Source: Mallotus nudiflorus (taxonomy: Eukaryota > Streptophyta > Magnoliopsida > Malpighiales > Euphorbiaceae). From it: a stretch of DNA of 64,000 bases. Both the position numbers and the translations under genes were made by a program. The DNA lies in NCBI GenBank assembly GCA_947683625.1, contig CANTUR010000156.1, positions 2,170,001 to 2,234,000 on the forward strand, read 5' to 3'. Below the pieces are notes generated by a model. It made no database searches. It was not told where the DNA came from and saw only the letters and a program-made list of their open reading frames with translations. Position 1 is the stretch's first letter. Every line of letters starts with the position of its first letter. This document shows, in pieces, positions 10,901 to 23,154 of this stretch.

Positions 10901-12596
10901 TGTAGACGGTGAGGTTTAGCACGCGTCCAAGATTTTAGCAACCATGACACTGTTTGAGTTCAGAACTCTAGAGAACACACTAACCACTGTCAAAAAGACA
11001 TGGTGTGGAGATGAGGAGTCACCACCCAGGGTAATAACTAAGATAAATTGAAAAGGTGGTACTTGATTCCCTAAAAGAAAGTTAGCACCACAACTAGGAG
11101 ATTCTGGGTATGGAATACCAACTTCTTTCAATCTTTTGGTCATTTAGAATTACTTTATGAATTACTAAATTATCCTCTATTTACATGCAATTATCCTCTA
11201 TTTACGTGTTCATATAAACCCTTATACTAGTAATTAATTCCAAGGCAAACCAGTCATGAAAATACAAGTAAATAATGCATTCAATAAAACACATAATCCC
11301 TAAGTTAGTCTAATATACATGGATTTTAATTAAATGAGCTAAATCTACATGTTTTAATTAATGAGCCTAAAAGGCCTAATTCCTTTCAATTTCAATTAAA
11401 TGAACTTAAATCTATTTATTTTAATTCTAAAAATGGACCTAAATCTACAAATTATGAAGGTACTTTAAATTAATGAGCCTAGTTTTACATGTTTTTATTT
11501 TTAAAGTGATCTTAAATCTACAAATTATAAAAAAAAGGCTTAAATTAAATGGGCTAAGTCTAAATTAATTAAATTAAATTAAGTGGACCTATGTCTAATT
11601 TACTAAATGGGCCTAAGTTATCTCTAATATAAAAATCTAATTAATTATGGACCTAATGATGCATTTTAATTAATTAAACCTAAAGACCTAAATTTATTTG
11701 AGTGGTTTAAAATCTAATATGGGCTTAAGGCCCAAAACACATAAGAATGAACAAACAAGCACAAAACACATAAAAATAAATAAACAAGCCCAAAAAAAAA
11801 TAAACAAGCCAAAAAAAAACAAATAAAACATATCAAAACAATTAAATTAATGATCAAAAAACTAATTAAATTAATTCCTTATAAACCCTAATTTTCATTA
11901 ATATGCAACCTTAATTAATCTACTCTCATCATTGATTTTAATCAATTACCCAACTAAAACCCTAATTTTACTAACCAATTAATTAAAATAAGCAAACAAT
12001 CACACATAATTCCACTATTCCCACTATTGGGGCTATTACAATAATCTATTGAAAATAATAATAAAAATAATTAATACATCCCGAAAAATAAATAAATAAA
12101 GTAAAGCAACAAAATAAAATAATAATAATAAATCCCAAAAACTATATCTCTGCAAGGGCTTATCCATGGCATTCCATGGACCTCTTATGGATTCAATTAT
12201 CCAAGTATGATCATCATATATTTTCCTCCATAATCACCATGAAAAAGAAATAAAATTATGATTAGTAAATAAATTATAATAATAACAAAGCCAAATCAAA
12301 AATTGATAAAATCTAAAATAAAATAAAATAAAATAAGAAGATGATGATGATGATGCTCCTCAGATTTGTAGAATCACCACTCTTGATAGGACTTGAAAGA
12401 ATTTAAGTTTTGCAATTAGATCACTAAACAGCATTGAAATTTAGTCCATGAAAACCTCAAATCTTTTCTTCAAAAAATGCAATTAGACCCTTGAAGTTTT
12501 AAAGTTCAAGTATTGAAGACTTATTCATGACATTTTCATCATTATAGTCTTCTATCACATCCATAACTCATCATCCCGAAAATGGGTGTCTATACA
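10901..12596 (-). repeat. 5' LTR of element A
   Basis: On the minus strand it starts TGTATAGACACCC and ends …ccgtctaca, so TG...CA termini are present, and the PBS follows. Two solo LTRs of the same family occur in this window on the plus strand (30567-32678 and 61797-63983). They share the start (T-N-TA..CACCCAa.TTTC) and a well-conserved last 200 bp or so. It is about 1.7 kb here against about 2.1-2.2 kb in the solo copies. The interior is AT-rich with repeated taattaaa..gg(g)ccta stretches. A GGAGTCACCA at 11015-11024 echoes the PBS (see findings). Confidence 0.8.
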
Positions 12597-13784
12597 ATGT
12601 CATCATAAAAAACATCCATAATAGAATTAAGGACAAAGGATTCGAAGTTAAATTCCTTTTCCTGGTCAGCAGCATCCTTCAGCTCTACTGCAGGAATGTC
12701 CCCTTCTGATTCCAAAGTCAATACTAGATCTTCTACCATGGGCTCTTCAATAATAGGCTTTTGGTTCCCGTCCACATATTCAATGAGGATTTCAAATCCA
12801 AGGACCAGTTTCTCAACTATCATCAGGGGCTCCTTGGTGGGGGTAATTGGCACCTTCATCCACAAATGTTTCCTAGAGCATCTTCTTCTTCGACTCAGCC
12901 ATAAGTTTGCCTTTCCCAGACTTACCCTTAGTTTCTTCACTTTCATCATACCCGTCTTCCCCTAAATATCCTAACCCATGCTTCAGAATCGATACCTTAG
13001 GTTCAACAAATCCCAATGGGGCTTGCTAATTCTTTTTAAGTCCTATCCTAGGCACAAACCATATGCTCTTCATCATACTGACAATCTTTGGGTTCAGCTC
13101 ATCTTCATAAATCTTACAAACTTTGAAACTCGGGTTGTTCGAGATCTTAGTAGGAGCTAGTTTCAATACAGCAATGGCAACCTCTATTTCAACCATTATA
13201 GTAACCACCCTTCCCTCATGTGGAAATTTAATCTTTTAATGAATAGTGGATGGCACTCCCCCCAAAGAATGGAACCATGGTCTTCCTAAAAGAATAGCAA
13301 AGGTGACTGGGATGTTTATTACATGAAGGTTAACCCAAACTTCAATAGGTCCAGTCTTGACTGAAGCCTAAAAAGTTCCTTCAACTAGCCTTTTTGTATC
13401 ATCATAAGCCTTTATGACTACATCAGAGGGTTTCAAATCAACTACCATCAAGCCCAGCTTCTGTAGGATCTTTAGAGGATACACATTGATGGCTAACCCA
13501 TTATCGACCATGACACAACATGTCAATTTGCCTTTCACTTCAACCTTAATGAATAGGGCTTTATTATGATCCCTTCCTTCTAAGGGCAAGTCATCATTTA
13601 TGAACATAATTGCCCCCTGAGGGCTTTTAGTCAGCGAGCTCACCATTTGCTCTGGAGTGTGTGTCGAAGGTATGATCAAGCATTGGTTTTTGCTCTTGAT
13701 CATAAGAGCAAATGGTGAGCTCCCACATACTGGCAAGAGTTTTCTTATTAGTTTTGGCCTCAATAATCTCCTTAGCTTTCTCAT
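12597..13784 (-). pseudogene. Protease and start of pol of element B
   Basis: The protease core at 13368-13784 has DHNKALFIKVEVKGKL, then the active-site region VMVDNGLAINVYPL. Element A shows DDGS here, and the usual Ser/Thr after the Gly position is changed to Leu, so activity is doubtful. After a stop at about 13366 the frame resumes with AILLGRPWFHSLGGVPST (about 13290). Sequence then runs through a charged region into an acidic linker (12597-12949), the end of which (SIMDVFYDD) matches the DVFYEE of the linker in A. The frame stops at the LTR of A. Confidence 0.75.
13636..13722. repeat. Long hairpin (nested inverted repeats) at gag-protease junction of B
   Basis: The left arm GAGCTCACCATTTGCTCT (13636-13653) is perfectly complementary to 13705-13722. 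A second arm TATGATCAAG (13671-13680) is perfectly complementary to 13695-13704. The two right arms are contiguous, making a 28-bp paired stem with a 17-nt bulge on one side and a 14-nt loop. Confidence 0.9.
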
Positions 13785-15384
13785 TTTTCTTTGATCCCAC
13801 TTCTAAAATACTTCCTTCTTTCTCCACTTCAGCCTTCTTCACTTCATCCTCCCCCTCCTTCGATTTCTCAGCAAACTGTGCTATTCTCCTCTCACTATTC
13901 CTCCATAGATCAACTGCTTCTCCCTCTTTATCATTAGAACTCCAAATATCCAGCACATTTACACGAGACTTAATGTCATGTTGCCTCAGATTCAAGTGTT
14001 TTGGTTGTGGTTTTGGTAGGGTAGGTGTGACATCAACAAAGGAGTTAATAACTTGTTCCTTTGTTATACTTGTGTTGATCATCAAGATACGGGGATTTAG
14101 TGGTGGTACATTTCAGTAGTTGGGTAAAGGGTTATTTTGGGTATTTGTTTTTCTAGTTTCTAGGTCGGTTATTTTGCCTAAATCAATCAAATCTTGAATC
14201 TTATGTTTTAGGCGAGTGCAACTTTCTGTATCATGCCCAATGTTTTGGTGGTACTTGCAATATAGCTTCGAGTTAGTATTTAGGAAAGGAGGTCATTTAA
14301 GTAAGGGTTATAGAAGGTTATTCTCAATCAAATTTTCTAGGACTTTGGAGAAGGGTCTTCCCAAATTAGAAAACCTTTAGGACTGCCTGACTATATTGAT
14401 CTGTATATTATTGCTTGGCCTGACTCCACTACCAGACCCAAACCCTTCTCTATTCGTAAATCTTCCACTAAAGAACTTCTTTTCTTATGCGAGGTCTGAT
14501 TATTTATTTACTCCAAACCTATATAACTCCTCAAAGTTTTGAATCCCTAAATCCATTAGTTTCTTAGAGAGAGGGAGTACACACCCTTCTATAACTATTA
14601 CGAGCTTATCAGATTCTATGAGCTATTGCTTTATCTGTGCTAATTTTGCTCTCCACCTGATCAAATAATCCATAAAAGATTCATTGAATTTCTATTTCAA
14701 GTTTTGCAAGTCTCTTAGGGAAGCCTCCATCTGAATGTTAAGACTATACTACTTAATGAATGCAGTGCATAGTTCCTCCCAATCAACTTGAACACAAGAT
14801 GTTAGTGCATAATACCATCTGATGGGTGCTCCTTCCAAGGACAATAAGAATTGCTTCACAATCTATGCTTTAGTTAGCTCAGTTGTCTTCATGTGGGTCA
14901 CATACTGCTTTAAATGGAGGTGGGGGTCCTCTGTGCCAGTGAACTTCTTTATGTCAGGAAACTTGAACTTCTGTGGCAGGGGATCATCATCCTTATCCAG
15001 GCTCAACTTGGAATAGCCCATTGGGGCATCGATCCTTTTTTCCTTCATCATCAGCTGTAGTTGAGCCATAGACTTGACAAGGTCTTTAGCCCAATTTGGC
15101 TTCTCCATATTTCCCTTGGCATCTTCTTTCTAATGGATAACAGGGTCTACCAATAATGTATGCTAATCATCTTTTACCTCTTGCCTTTTAGGAACCTCAG
15201 CATCCATATCAAAAGGTTGAGGTTAAGGTGTTGGTGGTTGGGGCACTAACGACTGTGGTGATGGTGGTTCCCCTCTAGCTGTGCCCATTATTTCCCCCAT
15301 AATTTCTCTGATGATCACCCTAGTTTGTTCAGCCATTTCAGCTTTCAACTGTTCCTTGAAGGCTTCAACATCAAATTCTGCCAT
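13785..15384 (-). pseudogene. Gag of element B
   Basis: The start is probably the ATG at 15384 (MAEFDVEAFKEQLKAEMAEQ), with an upstream in-frame extension judged non-coding leader. The gag core is at 14640-15108 (KFKFPDIKKFTGTEDPHLHL, then LEGAPIRWYYAL and WEELCTAFIK). A zinc-knuckle-like YCKYHQNIGHDTESC sits near 14210-14260, followed by DLIDLGKITD as in A. A long Lys/Glu-rich region (13785-14085) leads into protease. Stops at about 15222, 14862, 14745 and 14130 break it. The gag-protease frames overlap at 13627-13784, where a perfect inverted repeat lies (13636-13722). Confidence 0.78.
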
Positions 15385-16246
15385 CTTGATCACTCTATAG
15401 ATTATAACCAGACAGCCTATGTTAGATCGTTTCCAACTGGCAAATGGTTGTAAATCTATATCTGCAACCATTAAGGGTCAGAAACATGTATGGCATGTAT
15501 GCATGAAATGCAAGCCTACTGGTAAGAAGGAAAAAAAACAAAACATACATGCACGTATCAAAGGACAAAACAAAAAGCTCTCTAATGATATCTCCACCCT
15601 TATTTCTCCCACACACGTGTTCAATAGTGAGTTCCTTGTCCTAAGATTTTTGTTCTGGGTTTCGATTATCAATAAAGGATAATAAAATCAATGGATGCAA
15701 GATAACTCTCAAGATGATGGAAACATGTGGCACTTCCTCCAAATAATTCCAAAGTACATTTTAAATGGGCAAGGATGATATCAAAGGCTTACCTTGTTAA
15801 GATCATTTTGAAATGGCCTAAATAATAGGCATGAAAGGCCTGTCTTATCAAGGCTTATTTTGTAATGGGCTTAGGCCTTATTTAAAGGATTACCGTATGG
15901 CATAAAACACATGCATTTGAAAAAAATCCAAGTGTAAATTGCTAGGTCATTTACATGAGCCGAGTCTTAGGTAATAAGCTTTGGCTCTGACAGCTATATA
16001 CATCCATTATATCTCCCCACTCAAGGGTCTATGTGATGTGGATAGGTATGTGCTATAAGTGACAATAATCAAATATCTCACCATCAGGTTTGAATTAAAC
16101 ATAGGCAGTAAAGCAAGGATTATCATTAGTTTATTTGAGACTTGGGGTGCATCATGTGAAAACGTGTAATGAATGCAAAATTTGCAAAGGAAATAAAGAA
16201 ATAATTAAAGATGATAAATTACAAAACATTTGGAATTAGTTTCTGT
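15385..16246 (-). other. 5' leader of element B
   Basis: Untranslated region between PBS and gag. It shares short blocks with the leader of A (see there). No gene recognised. Confidence 0.6.
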
Positions 16247-16265
16247 ATCCCTAGTGGAGTCGCCA
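16247..16265 (-). other. Primer binding site of element B
   Basis: The minus strand reads TGGCGACTCCACTAGGGAT, one base after the LTR end. It corresponds to the PBS of A, with transitions at several positions. Confidence 0.7.
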
Positions 16266-17143
16266 CTATAGGTGGTGGTTTTGGTTTTGTGCCCAAGTGT
16301 TGGTGATCACAATACTATGTGAGCTCAAGGCTCACTAGGAAATACATATTGGGCTTGGGGCCCAAAACGGAGATGGAGTCGCCACCCAAATGAAAGCTGG
16401 GACACACTATACAGCAACTGGATTCCACGGAGGTTCCTAGAAGCCGTCATCAGATATCGGGTTCAAAAACTGGGTATGGGCTTTTAGAATGCCCATCCAA
16501 CCTTATGGTTGGCTTTCTTTTGGGTTTTGTATTTTATTACCTTTAATATTAAATTATTTCCTTATTAACATACAAATCACTGTTGGTTTCCAAGTTTGCA
16601 CATTAGTCCATTATATGCTTAAATCCCTGGCATTCAATCACAAATAAATAAATAAAACAAATAAAAATAATTTCCAACCATTCATTCTAAATAAAAGGGG
16701 GAAGGGATTAAGGATTATAACTTTTTAGTGTAAATAAGCATAAAAATACTAAAAATAAACCATACATAAACTAAAAATAAACTAATTAATTATACAAATT
16801 AATACTCTACAAAATAAATAAAACAAATGTCTACTGATTAAAAATCACCAAATAATTCCTGCAACACATATAAGTTAATTCCATACAATAACAACAATAA
16901 TATTTACAAATCATCAACAAATAGTATGCACAAAAATAAATGATAATAAACTCATTAAATAGTCCACTAAATAACATAAAAAAAAAGAAAAGAAAAAGAA
17001 TAACCTAGAAACAGTATTGATCAATACATGAATCACATATAATTTCAAGAAATATAACAAACTAAATAGGAAAATTATGTCAAACATGCAAAATACTAGT
17101 TGAAAATCAAGTCATAAATAGGCAAAGTTCTGTTAAATAGGTA

Positions 17144-17253
17144 CACCTCTTTGAAGAGGTGTCGCCTCCTGACCAAGAGGCAATGCCTCCATCACCTCAT
17201 AATGAAGGGGCGACATCTCTATGAAGAGACGTTGCCTCTTCAATAGAGGCAAG
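17144..17253. repeat. Palindromic GAAGAGG-type module cluster 1 in LTR of B
   Basis: Contains GAAGAGGTGTCGCCTCCTG (17153-17171) and GAAGAGACGTTGCCTCTTC (17223-17241), with related pieces between them. Each is an imperfect palindrome around a CG-containing centre. Confidence 0.75.
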
Positions 17254-17937
17254 AACACTCTACATTTCTTAGATCCTAAGAAATGTGACAATCATGTAAA
17301 TAAACAAGAGACAAACACAAATATACAAATATTAGCAATCAATGTTCAATGTCTCATGCAATCATGCTCCTCTATGAACTTAAAATAAGTAATATGATTC
17401 AATAAAACACACAAGGAGCAAACAAATCAAGGTTTTAATGAAGATGAAGAACTAAAAGCCAAATATCGAGAGACTCACTGTCTTGGACGAGATGATGCTC
17501 CTAATTGAGCCCTCAGAGCTTGATTGATGGACGAATGACTTTGAATGCAAGAAGATCCCTTCCTCTTCTCAAGAATCAAGTCCCTTAAGCTTCCAAGTCT
17601 CTCCCCTTCTTCTTCCTTTCTTTCTTTTCTTTTTCTTCCTCTTTCCCTTTATTTTTCTTTCTCTTTTTTCAAATGCTCCTCTTTGTCCCTCTAAATTACC
17701 AAACTTTGCCAACCTCCTCTCTCATGCCCCCACACTCCTTTTTAAAGCCTCTCACCTTTTTTCCTTTTCCAATTTCCCAAAAAGCCATTCTCACCCTCTC
17801 TCATTACTTTTTTTTTTATTTCCTAGGCTCTTTTATGCCTATTTCCCTTTTCTCTTACGTCCAAAAATGACCAAATATCAGTAGGTAGACTTCCAACCAC
17901 TGCCATTAATGTCATTTAATGATGCAAAGAGTAGGTG

Positions 17938-18050
17938 TGAAGAGGTGGCGCCTCTTCGACGCCTGGGGTGAAGAGGTGACGCCTCTTCGTTGAGGCGATT
18001 GCCTCTTCACCTGGGCCAGGTCAGGGCCCTTGGGCCAAGAGGCGATGGGC
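17938..18050. repeat. Palindromic GAAGAGG-type module cluster 2 in LTR of B
   Basis: GAAGAGGTGGCGCCTCTTC (17939-17957) and GAAGAGGTGACGCCTCTTC (17970-17988) have perfect 7-bp arms. Half-modules follow to about 18050. This is a GC-rich patch in AT-rich surroundings. Confidence 0.8.
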
Positions 18051-18281
18051 TTGAGCTAAAGCTTAGTATTTTGGGTTAGGACATGGTATTTATGGGCTTT
18101 AGTGTTTAGGCTTTGTATTTGGGCTATCAGAATCAATTTTAGAGAAGTCTTAGGCTCCCCTTACATTCAAAACTCAAATTTTCTTATCATCGAGCTTTCA
18201 TTGCAGGCCAATGAAATTGACAGTGTCAACAATCATAACAGTGTTAAAATAAAAAAAAAATCATAATGTAATTATAATTAT

Positions 18282-18329
18282 GATATTATAATATTATTAT
18301 AATTAATTAATTATAATTATTATAATATC
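18282..18329. repeat. AT near-palindrome within array unit
   Basis: The segment gatattataata … ends in tattataatatc around an aattaattaatt centre, with 12-bp perfect outer arms and a small offset inside. Related palindromic segments recur in each unit (about 18500-18555, 19655-19710, 20955-21005 and 25448-25505). Confidence 0.6.
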
Positions 18330-18651
18330 AAAATAAAAAACAAACAAATCAAAAATACAAAAGTTAACCATATACATATACTGCAAAAAAAAAACATGGC
18401 CATAATAATAATAATAATAATAATTATTATAATTATAATTATAATAATCATAATCATAATAGTGTTAAAATTAAAAAAAATCATAATATTATTATAAATA
18501 TGATATTATTTTTAATATTATTATAGTTAATTAATTATAATTATTGTAATATTAAAATAAAAAAAAAAAACTAAATCAAAAATTAAAAATAGTTGTTCAT
18601 ATACTAGTTGTCCATGTGAAATTTTTATTTTCTCCATTTAGTGCTGCAGCG

Positions 18652-18722
<71 letters not shown>

Positions 18723-18724
18723 TG
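18652..18724. repeat. (TA)n microsatellite
   Basis: Nearly pure TA repeat in array unit 1. The equivalent place in unit 2 (19943-20007) has TA followed by a GA run. Confidence 0.95.
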
Positions 18725-19940
18725 TGGTAAATGTTTAGGTAGTTAGTTAAAAATAATTATATAATTAGTTAGGGAAAATTTTTATTTATTTAGTTACAGA
18801 ATTTTTATTTTATTTAACCTATATTATTATATAAAATATATTTGTGAAAATTAATAAAATATTATGTATTTATATAGTTAGTAAAAATATGTAATTTTTA
18901 TATATAATTTGATAATAATAAAAATTTATATAATCTCTTAATTACATAAGTTTTGTTATGTAGTTAATCAAATTTATATTTTAAAAAATTTTTATTTTTT
19001 AAAAAATTTATTAAAATGGTATAATTTAAAATTATGATTATGTTATTTTTTAATTATATGATTTAAAATTATTTTATAAATATGAATTAATATAAAATAA
19101 TAAATATTATATAGATATACATAATATTTATTATTAAATATCCATAAATATATTACTAATAAATATATTTACTAAAATACAACATTTTTTATCAATATGC
19201 AACAACAAATTAAATCATTTTATTTTTAAAATAAAATATAATAATTTTTACCAATATTCAACATATTAAATCATCTTATGTTTAAATTTATGTTACAATT
19301 TACTCTTTTAATAAATTAATTACTAAAAAAATATTTTATTTTCTTCATTCCCGTTCCTTCAATATTATGCACTTTTCTCATTATTCAAAAATATTATATA
19401 ACAATTTAAATAATAATAAATTTTATTTTATTTTAAATTACCTATTTTATATTAAATATAATTGTAACATATTTATGAACTTACATTATATTTTTTCTAT
19501 TTTAACTAAAATTATATTTATGAACTTACATTATAATTGTATTTTTAACCACAATATACAAAAATGACTATGTTTTAATTACTAATTACCGAATGTAATA
19601 TACAAAATGTAACATTTAAAATTTTAAAGCAAAAAAGTCATAATATTATTATAGTTATGATATTATTTTTAATATTATTATAATTAATTAATCATAATTA
19701 TTTTAATATCAAAAAAATAAAATAAAATAAAAATTTTCAAAAAGTTGCCCATGTGCAAGTTGGCCGTGCAAAAAAAACTTGGCAATAATAATAATAATAA
19801 TAATAGTGTTAAAAATTAAAAAATCATAATATTATTATAATTAATTAATTATTATATTATTAAAATAAAAATTGAAAATTGAAAATAATTGGTCATGCAA
19901 ACAGATTTTTTTCTCCATTTAGAGCTGCAGCGCTATAGGA

Positions 19941-19942
<2 letters not shown>

Positions 19943-20007
<65 letters not shown>
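19943..20007. repeat. (TA)n-(GA)n compound microsatellite
   Basis: TA repeat running into an uninterrupted GA repeat, in array unit 2. Confidence 0.95.
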
Positions 20008-20012
<5 letters not shown>

Positions 20013-21419
20013 GTAAATGCTTAGGTAGTTAGTTAAAAATAATTATCTAATTAGTTAGGGAAAAAATTTATTTATTTAGTTACATAATTTATTTATTTAA
20101 CCTATATTATATTAAAAAAAATATTTGTGGAAATTAGTAAAAAATTATGTACTTAGATAGTTAGAAAAATATGTAATTTCTATATATAATTTCATAATAA
20201 TAAAAATTTATATAATCTCTTAATTACTTAAGTTTTGTTATGTAGTTAATTAAATTTATATTTTAAATCATTTTCATTTTTAAAAAATTTATTAAAATGA
20301 TATAATTTAAAATTATGATTATGTTATTTTTTAATGATATGATTTAAAATTATTTTATAAATACGAATTAATATAAAATAATAAATTTCATATACATATG
20401 AATAATATTTACTATTACATATCCATAAATATATTACTAATAAATATTTCTACTAAAATATAACATTTTTTTACCAATATGCAACAACAAATTAAATCAT
20501 TTTATTTTTAAAATAAATTATAACAATTTTTACCAATAGTCAACATATTAAATCATTTTATGATTAAAACAACATACATTTTTATGTTACAATTTACTCT
20601 TTTAATAAATTAATTACTAAAAAAATATTTTTACTTTTTTAATTCCAATTCCTACAATATTATTCACTCTTCTTATTATTCACAAACATTATATAACAAT
20701 TTAAATAATAATAAATTTTATTTCTTATTTCAAATTACCTATTATATATTAAATATAATTGTAACATATTTATGAACTTACATTATGTTTTTTCTATTTG
20801 AAATAAAATTATATTTATGAACTTACATTATAATTGTATTTTTAACTACAATATACAAAAATGAATATGTTTTAATTAATAATTGCCTAATGTAATATAC
20901 AAAATGTAACATTTAAAATTTTAAAACAAAAAAGTCATAATATTATTATAATTATGATATTATTTTTAATATTATTATAATTAATTATAATTATTTTAAT
21001 ATCAAAATAAAAAACAAAAAAATTTAAAAATTTTAAAAGTTAGCCATATACATATACAAGTTTGCCATGCAAAAACAACTTGGCCATAATAACAATAACA
21101 ATGATGATGATGATGATAATAATAGTGTTAAAAATTAAAAAAAAAAAACAAATCATAATATTATTATAATTAATTAATTATAATTATCATTATATATATA
21201 TATATGTATACATTTTCATGTAGTATATGCTTACATATATATATATATATATATAACTATATATACATATGTACACCAATAAATACTTGAATACACATGT
21301 ATATATATATTTTTATATGGTATATATGTAGTATATATATGTATATAATTATAATACAGCATAATAAGTATATATATTATATATATATATATACACGTAT
21401 ATGTTAGTGGTTATAATAT

Positions 21420-21451
<32 letters not shown>

Positions 21452-21599
21452 GATATAGTTTAGAAGCAACCAGAAACCGAAGAAAAACATATCCCTCAGC
21501 ACCTCCTTCCCGTCCATCACCCTACTGCTTCCTTCCGTCCCTGTGCCGCCTTCGCCCTTGACCGAAGGACTCCATTTCCGTCGTGCTTCAGGAGCTCCT

Positions 21600-21646
21600 A
21601 AGCCTGGCAGTTGCTGCTGCACTTCTTCTTCTTCTTCTTCTTCTTT
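21600..21646 (+). repeat. (CTT)n tract in GC-rich patch of K3
   Basis: A TTC/CTT run next to a GC-rich patch (about 21480-21810). K1 has the same arrangement at about 35164-35390 and K2 a reduced one at about 43840-44090. Open frames here are by-products of composition. Confidence 0.8.
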
Positions 21647-22572
21647 CTCCGTCAGGCAGTCAGCTCCCTCCCTGCGCGCGACAGCACCTTCCTGCCAGTT
21701 GATCCTCCGCTTGCCGTTGCTGTCCATCTCGCCGGTGCTGCTCCCTCTTCTTCTTTCTTCCCGACGACAGCAAGCTCATCCTTCCCTTCTTCCTCGTCCT
21801 GCAGGCAGTGAGTAACACTCACCTTATCCCTCCTTCCTTTCTTCAATTTTCTGCTTAATCTTGGTAATCCTAGGGTAATTAGTGTTGGCTAACATGTATT
21901 TGAGTTGGTTTCAATTTTCTTTGAAATTTTTGGTAATTAATTGAATTTCCAAAATTTATCTAATGTTTATTTGGTTTATTTAGATATTTATTTGGGTATA
22001 ATTAGTAATTAGGGAGGTTGTGGTTAATTATTTTTGAGTGAATTAAATTTATTGGAATTTTTGGTAATTTAGTTAATTTCCAGAAAATTATTTAGTATTT
22101 AATTTGCTTTATTTGATAGTAATTTAAGTATAATTCATAACTAGGGTGATTGTTATCAATTATTTTGAGTGAAACAAATTTTATTGGAATTTTTAGGAAT
22201 TATTGTAAATTTGATAGAATTTTTGAAAATGTTAGTAATATTTTGCTAATTTTTCAAAATTATGGTTATAAATTGTGAGATTTTGATAAATAAGGTTATT
22301 AGTGAATATTATAAATTTTAGAACTCAAATTATAATTTTTGAGACTTTTATATTATTTTTATAAATATTTTTGAGTTTATGCCAAATTTGATTCTAGGTT
22401 AAATAATATATTTGGAAATTGTTTTTAGTTGATTAAATATTTTAATTATATTAGGGAGGTTTATTTTAAGAAAATAATTTTTGGTATTTTAAGGAATTAT
22501 TTTAGTATAAATAGCACATTGTGTAGATCATGTATTTTAGGGGGATAAAAATGTAATTTTACCCTAAATATG

Positions 22573-22573
<1 letters not shown>

Positions 22574-22648
<75 letters not shown>
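22574..22648. repeat. (TA)n microsatellite in K3
   Basis: Pure TA repeat of about 75 bp inside the solo LTR. Confidence 0.95.
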
Positions 22649-22650
<2 letters not shown>

Positions 22651-22785
22651 TATAATACATTATAAAGGTTTTCATTTGGATAATAATCATATTTATATTG
22701 TTGGTGATGGAATACAAATTTAATTGTTTAATTTTGAATAATTAAGATTTTAAATATGCTATTTATTTTTAGTATGTGGGTATGT

Positions 22786-22942
<157 letters not shown>

Positions 22943-22990
22943 TTTGAGAAATAAATATTATTAATTCTCGATATTTTATTGAGTTGTGAT

Positions 22991-23154
22991 CTCGGTCGGG
23001 GCAAATTGTAGTTTTAGGAGCCCGACTCGAGTGTGGATGTTTGTGATTATTGGAAGTGCATTTTCTATGCAGGTCTGGCTCTACCTTTGGCAGAGAGATG
23101 TTCGTTTTACAGAGAAGACTCTGCCAAAATTTTGGTAGATTTTCTTGTAAAATG
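22991..23154 (+). other. Conserved stem-loop cluster in LTR K3
   Basis: Four pairings in order: CTCGGTCGGG with CCCGACTCGAG; CTCTACC with GGCAGAG (23079-23095); CGTTTTAC (23103-23110) with GTAAAATG (23147-23154); and, nested in the last, TCTGCCAAAATTTTGGTAGA (23120-23139). The same four elements occur in K1 and K2 with compensatory differences. Confidence 0.7.

Larger units (their letters stand above)
1..12596 (-). mobile_element. Tat/Ogre-like Ty3/gypsy retrotransposon A (3' end outside window)
   Basis: Read on the minus strand, the order is 5' LTR (10901-12596), PBS, leader, gag-protease, RT, RNase H, a second archaeal-type RNase H, integrase, then a non-coding stretch. The dual RNase H and the gag/protease motifs mark the Tat lineage of Ty3/gypsy. 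The base to the right of the LTR falls inside protease/RT-linker sequence of element B, so A appears to be inserted in B with target bases atgtc at 12597-12601. No 3' LTR is seen down to position 1. I infer that it lies left of the window and that the opposite-strand PMD and DUF7745 genes at 1-3270 belong to A. That last point is inference; the pol order is directly readable. Confidence 0.75.
12597..18231 (-). mobile_element. Tat/Ogre-like retrotransposon B, 5' portion
   Basis: Minus-strand element with 5' LTR 16267-18231, PBS, leader, gag and protease. It is cut off at 12597, where the LTR of A begins in the linker that would lead to RT. The rest of B is presumably on the far side of A, outside the window. 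The right flank enters the AT-rich tandem array, so B sits in that array. Confidence 0.75.
16267..18231 (-). repeat. 5' LTR of element B
   Basis: On the minus strand it begins TGTTGACACTGTCAATTTC, a start I know from Tat/Ogre-type LTRs, and ends …ccacctata just before the PBS (terminal CA decayed to TA). It is about 1.97 kb. It contains an exact reverse complement of TGGCGACTCC at 16375-16384 and two clusters of GAAGAGG..CCTCTTC palindromes (17144-17253 and 17938-18050). Confidence 0.78.

Noticed and set aside
10916..11143. Minus-strand 75-residue frame as a gene
   Set aside because: It lies in the 3' end of the LTR of A. The same frame occurs in the solo LTRs C2 and C, so it is reported as conserved LTR sequence, not as a gene.
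16241..16270. tRNA-like match at PBS sites
   Set aside because: PBS sites are complementary to only the 3' end of a tRNA. No cloverleaf is present here or elsewhere in the window.
21404..21846. Overlapping open frames on both strands in a GC-rich patch
   Set aside because: The patch is part of solo LTR K3 and corresponds to GC-rich LTR parts of K1 and K2. Frames on both strands are a composition effect.
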